Assembly: GCA_031281385.1 (NCBI GenBank)
Contig: JAITFL010000187.1
Span: forward strand, 1 to 17,518
Length of the DNA stretch: 17,518 nucleotides
DNA from: Holophagales bacterium
Lineage (GTDB): Bacteria; Acidobacteriota; Holophagae; Holophagales; Holophagaceae
Direction: 5' to 3'
This document shows, one piece after another, positions 13,639-17,518 of the stretch. The notes beneath the pieces were generated by a model that saw nothing but the letters and a program-made list of their open reading frames with translations, was not told where the DNA came from and ran no database searches. The number at the start of each line of letters is the position of its first letter. Position 1 is the stretch's first letter. Made by a program: the position numbers and the translations under genes.

Positions 13639-16284
13639 CTATTTCGATTTCTCTTCAGCGGCTTGCTCGCTGATCTTGTATAGGTCTAAGATTTCCACGT
13701 TGCTCATCTTTTTGTTGTAGATGTCAATCCTCTTCACAATGGCTCTTGCGCTAGGGAGTATCTCTTCTACGGGAAGCACGAAGGAGTTGGAATCATAGGT
13801 CACCCCTTTGCGATTGCCGCTCCCGCTCGTTATTGGAATGAAAGACTTGTTATCGTGAATCCAGACACAGGTGGCTCGCCCCGCCTGCATAGCCCCGTCA
13901 ATGTAAAGCGCGGTGTCTGTTTGAGCGGGCCTGCCCTCGTTGCTAAAACTTTTGTCACACGTAAGCGCAAGCTCAAACCATGTGTTGGGGGATATTGCAG
14001 AGTGTGAGACCACCATTCCGTCAGCGTCCACAAATTCAAAATGGTACTCGATGCCCCTTTCGCCGCGCTCAAAGCCAATACTGCCCTTGCCTTTGTAATT
14101 GGCGTAGAGAATACCATCCTCACCCTTGAACAAAATAGTATCGGCGGGGATGTCAGCCAGCTTCGCCTTTAGCCTGACTGTATATGGGTACCCTATGGAG
14201 CCAAATGGCAAACTGATTTTCCCAATGCCTGATAGCTCCATCCCATTGGTGGTAATGGACGCGCCCTCTGCCAGCGCAGTGTAGCCATTCCCCGAAGAAT
14301 CATTTAGCGCGTTTTCATAGCCGAAATGATATGAAGCCACCAGTTCAGACGCACTTTCAACAAAACGCCCTGGGTTGCCCCCTGGCGCACGGTTGGCCAA
14401 TTTTGAAAAACGAGCGGCGTAGGATTCATACGTTTGACCATTTGTTTTTTCTCCATGCCAGGCCTTTTCAGCAACAAAAGGTATTACATCCCTCATCCTG
14501 TCGAATAAGTCAAACTCTGAAAGGCCGCCATTGAAAGAAGGGAAGTCGTGCCAGACGCAAAATTGCACGCCTTTGGTCTGCGGGTGCGCTTTTGGCATGA
14601 TTGCAGTACCCTTGCCGGCGTTGCGCTTGGGAGAAAAATTGTTTGCATCGAATGTGTCATAAAGGTAATCCAGACGGTAGTCGCCATTGTTGGCATAGAC
14701 GCGTCCCCAATAGTCGGGGTAGCCAGTGGCGCACCCAGGCACTAGGTACAGCCAGCCGCCCACAGTATTAACCACGCTGTAGCCCTTATCGTAAATGCTT
14801 TGCACGTCAGCATAATAGGGCGCCCACATGTTTACTGTCACGTTGGAATTTTTCGCCAAGCTGTCTGGCATGTCAGAGTGGTAAGATGCAAACTCTGTCC
14901 ACATCCTAGCTTTTAGCCCCCTCGCAAGAAGTCCCTCTGTCATAGATTTGTTGTAGAGCGCATGAAATTGCTGATAGGATTGTGAGCCGCCACCGTACTC
15001 ATCGCTTCCAAAATGCACCTTTTTGCCCACAAACACAGGGTCTGAGCCACTTGTGTACTCGTCAAACAAATCTAAGATAAACTTTACTACAGTCTCTCTA
15101 TTCGCATCTGTCGTTATATCCATGTCGCCAATGTCGCGCATTGGCAGCCCTGCGTTTCTAAAAATCTCGGAGTGCGCTGGAGTGTCTATTTCGTTGACCA
15201 CTTCAACGCCATACTTTAATAGCTCCTTTTGAAAGGCGCGATATTTGTCTTTTGTATAATAGCCATCGGACTTTGTGTTGTCTTCAAGGTTGAGGTTTAT
15301 GGCTGGGTGCCTCTCACTTTGCAGTCTAAACGCTTTATATCCCGTTGCCGCCCAATAGTCGTTTAGGTGTATTTGCAACTCATTTAGCTTGAACCACGCC
15401 ATGTACCTGCCTATTTGCTCTAGGTATTTTAGCGGTATGTACTGTCTGCCCACGTCAATCATGCCAGCGCGGATGGAATGCCTCGGATAATCCCTAGCCT
15501 CGCCCTTGGGGGCGGTGCGCTTATCTTTGGAGCCATACAGAATCTGCGTAACCGTCACTCCACCGTACATCAGAGCCTTTTCGGACGCCGCTCTGATGGA
15601 AATTTTTTCGTCAATCGTCAAAAAGTAACCCTCATCGCCCAATTCACTGGATAGAGATGGGGTATGGATAAATTCAACGCAGCCCGCGCCGCCCGTAGCT
15701 GCGATGTCTGGCTCTAGGCCAAGCATCTCCTTAAAAAAATGCCGCGTCTTTTGGGCCGCGCTTTTGGCTGCATTTTCGCCCAATGGGGCAAGTAGCCTAG
15801 ATTGTTGGGTCAGCCTAAATTCGCCCTTGCCGCCATGCCACTCGCGCAGGGCGGGGATTACGTCTGGCTCTGGGTTCTTTCCACGATCTGCATATTTGCC
15901 CTTGACACTAAACACAATGTCGTCTTGTGAAATCGCCGAGTCCTCTTGGAATTTCACATTTGTTATGCGGTACATCACATTTACGTCCATGCTGACCAAG
16001 GGCCTGTAATATGAGCCATCCAAGGCGACTACGTTGACATTGTCGCTTCCATAAAATTCAATCTTGTGGCTTGCCGGAACTGCTGGCGGTTTCCAAGAAC
16101 CCTTGACAAGCATCGGTGGGACGCGCCGCGACACTTCCAGCATTTTCGCGTCATTTTCAAGTATACTTCCCAAGCCAGCCCCTGCTCCAATTATTAAAAT
16201 TGCCAACACAGCTTGAAGCGTCAAGGCGAGAAAACGCAATTTTGATGCTTTAAGAATATTCAATGGCATCCTAGAAAATTTCAT
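13639..16284 (-). CDS. Membrane-anchored GH20 glycosidase (StrH / lacto-N-biosidase-like clade) with C-terminal LamG-like domain
   Basis: The product is 881 aa, starting at an ATG with GGAG 5 nt upstream. A basic stretch (KASKLR) and a hydrophobic helix at about 18-40 make a signal anchor or uncleaved leader. Residues 70-255 hold a GH20b-like region (GDEGYFLTIDEKISIRA and a KALMYGGVTVTQILY helix). The barrel follows from about 267: MIDVGRQYIPL, ELQIHLNDYW, EVVNEIDTPAHSEIF, then VHFGSDEYGGG with the catalytic pair Asp428-Glu429, and tryptophan-bearing strands at VNMWAPYY and VWHDFPSF. The FGSDEY motif resembles pneumococcal StrH (FGTDEY) and bifidobacterial lacto-N-biosidase more than the MGGDE of the other GH20 in this window. 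Residues 648-870 look like a LamG-type sandwich (ASYHFGYENALNDSSGNGY, ALYIDG, VKRIDIYNKKMSNVEI). It may release GlcNAc, GalNAc or a disaccharide from complex glycans. It is 107 nt upstream of the GH127-like gene on the same strand. Confidence 0.9.
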   Translation of the reverse strand: MKFSRMPLNILKASKLRFLALTLQAVLAILIIGAGAGLGSILENDAKMLEVSRRVPPMLVKGSWKPPAVPASHKIEFYGSDNVNVVALDGSYYRPLVSMDVNVMYRITNVKFQEDSAISQDDIVFSVKGKYADRGKNPEPDVIPALREWHGGKGEFRLTQQSRLLAPLGENAAKSAAQKTRHFFKEMLGLEPDIAATGGAGCVEFIHTPSLSSELGDEGYFLTIDEKISIRAASEKALMYGGVTVTQILYGSKDKRTAPKGEARDYPRHSIRAGMIDVGRQYIPLKYLEQIGRYMAWFKLNELQIHLNDYWAATGYKAFRLQSERHPAINLNLEDNTKSDGYYTKDKYRAFQKELLKYGVEVVNEIDTPAHSEIFRNAGLPMRDIGDMDITTDANRETVVKFILDLFDEYTSGSDPVFVGKKVHFGSDEYGGGSQSYQQFHALYNKSMTEGLLARGLKARMWTEFASYHSDMPDSLAKNSNVTVNMWAPYYADVQSIYDKGYSVVNTVGGWLYLVPGCATGYPDYWGRVYANNGDYRLDYLYDTFDANNFSPKRNAGKGTAIMPKAHPQTKGVQFCVWHDFPSFNGGLSEFDLFDRMRDVIPFVAEKAWHGEKTNGQTYESYAARFSKLANRAPGGNPGRFVESASELVASYHFGYENALNDSSGNGYTALAEGASITTNGMELSGIGKISLPFGSIGYPYTVRLKAKLADIPADTILFKGEDGILYANYKGKGSIGFERGERGIEYHFEFVDADGMVVSHSAISPNTWFELALTCDKSFSNEGRPAQTDTALYIDGAMQAGRATCVWIHDNKSFIPITSGSGNRKGVTYDSNSFVLPVEEILPSARAIVKRIDIYNKKMSNVEILDLYKISEQAAEEKSK

Positions 16285-16307
16285 ACATACTCCGAAAACC
16301 TAGCAAC

Positions 16308-16337
16308 AGGCTACAGCGCCACAGCGATGATTGTCAA
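16308..16337 (-). promoter_or_regulatory. Weak candidate promoter for the large GH20 gene
   Basis: On the minus strand a perfect TTGACA (16337-16332) is followed after 18 nt by TAGCCT (16313-16308), a poor -10. Initiation would give a leader of about 20 nt that includes the GGAG ribosome site. The arrangement resembles the TTGACA and TAGCAC pair before the TolC-family gene. Confidence 0.25.
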
Positions 16338-16477
16338 TTGAGCTACTTGCAACACTCGGTTAATTTTTGTGTGCATGACCCCGTTCATCGCGGACGCTTA
16401 ATTTGTTTTTAGCTCCTGATTCTATCTTTCATCCTCGGGACGGTAGGCCAAACAGTCACTTCGTTTCTTGCCGGATC

Positions 16478-16515
16478 ATGGAACCCACCCGAATGCCGGA
16501 CTATGCGTCCGGCAA
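16478..16515. repeat. Alternative 8-bp stem competing with the next hairpin
   Basis: TTGCCGGA (16478-16485) is fully complementary to TCCGGCAA (16508-16515). The second arm is shared with the hairpin at 16494-16514, so the two stems exclude each other. Mutually exclusive stems are typical of RNA switches, but they also arise when a palindromic repeat has partial copies nearby. Confidence 0.5.
16494..16514. repeat. 8-bp perfect hairpin TGCCGGAC / GTCCGGCA
   Basis: TGCCGGAC (16494-16501), loop TATGC, GTCCGGCA (16507-16514). The stem is G/C rich with no mismatch. No T-run follows on either strand, so it is not a standard intrinsic terminator. Confidence 0.8.
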
Positions 16516-16537
16516 TATCATTGTGCCGAATGATCAT

Positions 16538-16557
16538 GCGGCGAGGTCACTCGCCGC
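16538..16557. repeat. 8-bp perfect hairpin GCGGCGAG / CTCGCCGC
   Basis: GCGGCGAG (16538-16545), loop GTCA, CTCGCCGC (16550-16557). It is a very stable all-perfect stem, directly after an ATGATCAT palindrome at 16530-16537. Confidence 0.8.
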
Positions 16558-16571
16558 TTGAACTCGGGACG

Positions 16572-16589
16572 AGCATGCTTCGGCATGTT
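16572..16589 (+). repeat. C(TTCG)G tetraloop hairpin
   Basis: AGCATGC (16572-16578), TTCG, GCATGTT (16583-16589). In + strand RNA this is the exceptionally stable C(UUCG)G tetraloop on a 7-pair stem that includes one G-U. On the minus strand the loop is CGAA and the wobble becomes an A/C mismatch, so the + strand is the better RNA strand. Confidence 0.7.
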
Positions 16590-16629
16590 GCGTTTTGTGC
16601 CGGGGCTTGGAAAAGCTTATTAAATGCTA

Positions 16630-16692
16630 ACTGGGGATTCATTCAGGGCGGCCTCGCATGCGAGTCCACCATTCATTTTAAGTCGCCCCAGT
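16630..16692. repeat. 7-bp stem enclosing a 12-bp perfect palindrome
   Basis: ACTGGGG (16630-16636) pairs with CCCCAGT (16686-16692). Between them lies CTCGCATGCGAG (16653-16664), a perfect 12-bp palindrome containing an SphI-type GCATGC core. GGGCG at 16646-16650 could pair instead with CGCCC at 16684-16688. ATTCATT occurs on both sides of the central palindrome. Confidence 0.65.
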
Positions 16693-16699
16693 GCTGCTG

Positions 16700-16730
16700 G
16701 CGTTTGAGGCTGCACTGCAGCCTCAAACGC
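16700..16730. repeat. 31-nt near-perfect palindrome with 15-bp arms
   Basis: GCGTTTGAGGCTGCA (16700-16714) and TGCAGCCTCAAACGC (16716-16730) are exact reverse complements around a single C. In RNA the inner few pairs would open into a loop, leaving a stem of about 12-13 pairs. The next outward pair, G16699 and T16731, is a wobble on the + strand. This is the strongest dyad in the window. No T-run follows on either strand. Confidence 0.9.
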
Positions 16731-16791
16731 TCATTCCACTAGGGTAGCTTCCCCAGACCCCTTATACTCGCCTCGCCTACTGCCCTAAGTA

Positions 16792-16879
16792 GGGGCTGAT
16801 ACATGGATATGACTTCGTTCAGCGGGTGGATTCTCGGGGGTGGCTTCGATGTTGGGGCGGATACATGGAGATAGCTTCG
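16792..16879. repeat. Two-copy degenerate direct repeat, 62-bp period
   Basis: The 26-bp units at 16792-16817 and 16854-16879 share GGGGC-x-GATACATGGA and CTTCG, agreeing at 22 of 26 positions. Similarity continues weakly beyond both (AGCG then GGGTGG, with a 3-nt insertion in the second). A third partial match, TGGCTTCGATG, lies between them at about 16841. The repeat frames contain stop codons in both copies, so it is not a protein repeat. It lies just past the stop codon of the TPR/HEAT gene. Confidence 0.75.
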
Positions 16880-16918
16880 ATGAGCGTTTGGGTGGGTGGC
16901 AATCAAGCCAAATGCATT

Positions 16919-17518
16919 TTATTCCACCGAAATCACCACAAAGGTTTTGCCATCTTTGCCCTTGTACTGGAATATGGTAGTGCCTTTTGGCGCAGAGGCG
17001 GCCAGCTCTGACAGGGCGTCGATTTTCGGCACCCCTGCGCGCTCCATTTCAATCCTGGCATCATCAGGCATCATTTTTTCTAGGCCCCTGATGAAAGTTA
17101 GCGGGACTTTGATTTCAAAGCTGTCGTCTTCTGTCTTTACTTTGACAACTACAAGGCGGGCCCAAGGTGCATCGCCCTGCTTTGTTTTTGGCTGGGGGCG
17201 AAGCCCCAGCCGCCACAGCGCAAGGGCGCACTGTTCGCCAAACTTGGGGTTTTCGACAGATTCTTCCAGCACCTTGCGCCCATCTGGAATTTTGTTCTCG
17301 GCCAAGGCAAGCGCCGCCAAAATCCTAGTGTCCGAATCTGGGTCGTTTAATGCACCCTTTAGGCTTGCAACGGCTTTTGTATCCTTAGGCTGCATCTTCC
17401 AACAATGAATTCTGTCCCCCTTTGCCACTTGTGAGAAAGTTCTCTGGTCGGGATGTTTCTGTAGGAACTCGGTAAAGGCCGCCGCCGCTTCCTTCCATTT
17501 TTGATCCTCGAATAGAGA
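16919..17518 (-). CDS. TPR/HEAT-repeat protein with C-terminal SHOCT-like (YvlB-type) domain, 3' part only
   Basis: The frame is open from the right edge of the window to a TAA at 16921-16919, so the N-terminus is missing; the GTG at 17428 is internal. The visible 199 residues begin with a TPR-like helix pair (LFEDQKWKEAAAAFTEFLQK). Next come HEAT-like repeats (KAVASLKGALNDPDSDTRILAALALAE, then GRKVLEESVENPKFGEQCALALWRLG). The last 80 or so residues have a different pattern: RLVVVKVKTEDDSFEIKVPL, then FIRGLEKMMPDDARIEME, LSELAASAPKGTTIFQYKG and a final TFVVISVE. This resembles the SHOCT-like C-terminal domain of YvlB-like and anti-sigma-type proteins, by pattern only. Such proteins are usually scaffolds. 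No catalytic motif is visible, and its role here is unknown. Confidence 0.8.
   Translation of the reverse strand, partial: SLFEDQKWKEAAAAFTEFLQKHPDQRTFSQVAKGDRIHCWKMQPKDTKAVASLKGALNDPDSDTRILAALALAENKIPDGRKVLEESVENPKFGEQCALALWRLGLRPQPKTKQGDAPWARLVVVKVKTEDDSFEIKVPLTFIRGLEKMMPDDARIEMERAGVPKIDALSELAASAPKGTTIFQYKGKDGKTFVVISVE

Larger units (their letters stand above)
16285..16918. other. 634-bp non-coding stretch dense in inverted and direct repeats
   Basis: No reading frame here has a credible ribosome site or recognisable protein, and the open frames that exist run across hairpin sequences. The left part (16285-16430) holds the large GH20 ribosome site and a candidate promoter. The middle (16430-16735) holds at least six strong inverted repeats, listed separately, plus a 9-bp direct repeat CTCGGGACG at 16434-16442 and 16563-16571 and several copies of TGCCGG or TGCCGA. 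The right part (16740-16895) holds a degenerate tandem repeat and is G-rich on the + strand. Two readings fit: a dispersed palindromic repeat element, or a structured non-coding RNA. Wobble pairs in the stems favour RNA read from the + strand. I recognise no known RNA family; tmRNA, RNase P and SRP signature motifs are absent. Confidence 0.6.

Noticed and set aside
16700..16730. The 31-nt palindrome as an insertion sequence end
   Set aside because: No transposase gene, matching second end or target duplication is visible within the window, so there is not enough to call a mobile element.
16430..16735. Structured region considered as tmRNA, RNase P, SRP RNA, tRNA or integron attC
   Set aside because: The signature sequences of these (for example the T-loop GTTCGA box, the RNase P GAGGAAAGTCC element, or paired attC GTTRRRY boxes) are not present on either strand.
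16503..16742. A 79-aa + strand reading frame inside the hairpin region
   Set aside because: Its start lies in the loop of one hairpin, no ribosome site precedes it, it runs through three palindromes, and its sequence has no recognisable domain.

Overview
The window comes from a Gram-negative bacterium. It carries a TolC-type outer-membrane factor, a SPOR-NlpC/P60 cell-wall hydrolase and the tail of a PilC/GspF inner-membrane protein. LamG-bearing exported glycosidases, a FucP-type sugar permease and the absence of any SusC/SusD pair suggest the PVC group (Verrucomicrobiota, Lentisphaerota, Kiritimatiellota or Planctomycetota) rather than Bacteroidota. That placement is inference from gene content only. 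I saw no tRNA, rRNA, CRISPR array, transposase or integrase.

Region 1 (1-3439, + strand) is an envelope and pilus block. It holds the C-terminus of a PilC/GspF platform protein, a zinc-ribbon protein with a long acidic linker and a GYF-like C-terminal domain, a small probable lipoprotein, and a SPOR + NlpC/P60 peptidoglycan endopeptidase. A convergent TolC-family gene (3478-5049, - strand) follows.

Region 2 (5219-9454) is a divergent amino-sugar module. An exported GH20 beta-N-acetylhexosaminidase reads leftward; a FucP-family MFS permease and a ROK-family sugar kinase read rightward with a 2-nt gap. The simplest reading is hydrolysis of terminal HexNAc in the periplasm, import of the free sugar, and phosphorylation in the cytoplasm. 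The 265-bp divergent intergenic region holds a TTTTCGAAAA-centred palindrome, a 7-bp-arm inverted repeat and a degenerate direct repeat, all good candidates for regulator sites.

Region 3 (9500-16284, - strand) holds two very large exported enzymes: a 1343-aa LamG / Ig-like / DUF1680 (GH127/GH146) protein, and an 881-aa membrane-anchored GH20 of the StrH/lacto-N-biosidase type with a C-terminal LamG-like fold. Their adjacency suggests attack on a complex glycan carrying both HexNAc and possibly beta-L-arabinofuranose. A hairpin at 9474-9488 separates this block from the kinase gene.

Region 4 (16285-16918) is a 634-bp stretch with no credible gene but unusual secondary structure: at least six strong inverted repeats, including a 15-bp perfect stem and a C(TTCG)G tetraloop hairpin, followed by a two-copy degenerate direct repeat of about 62-bp period. 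It is either a dispersed palindromic repeat element or a structured RNA, and is the part of the window I explain least. The window ends in the C-terminal part of a TPR/HEAT-repeat protein (16919-17518, - strand).
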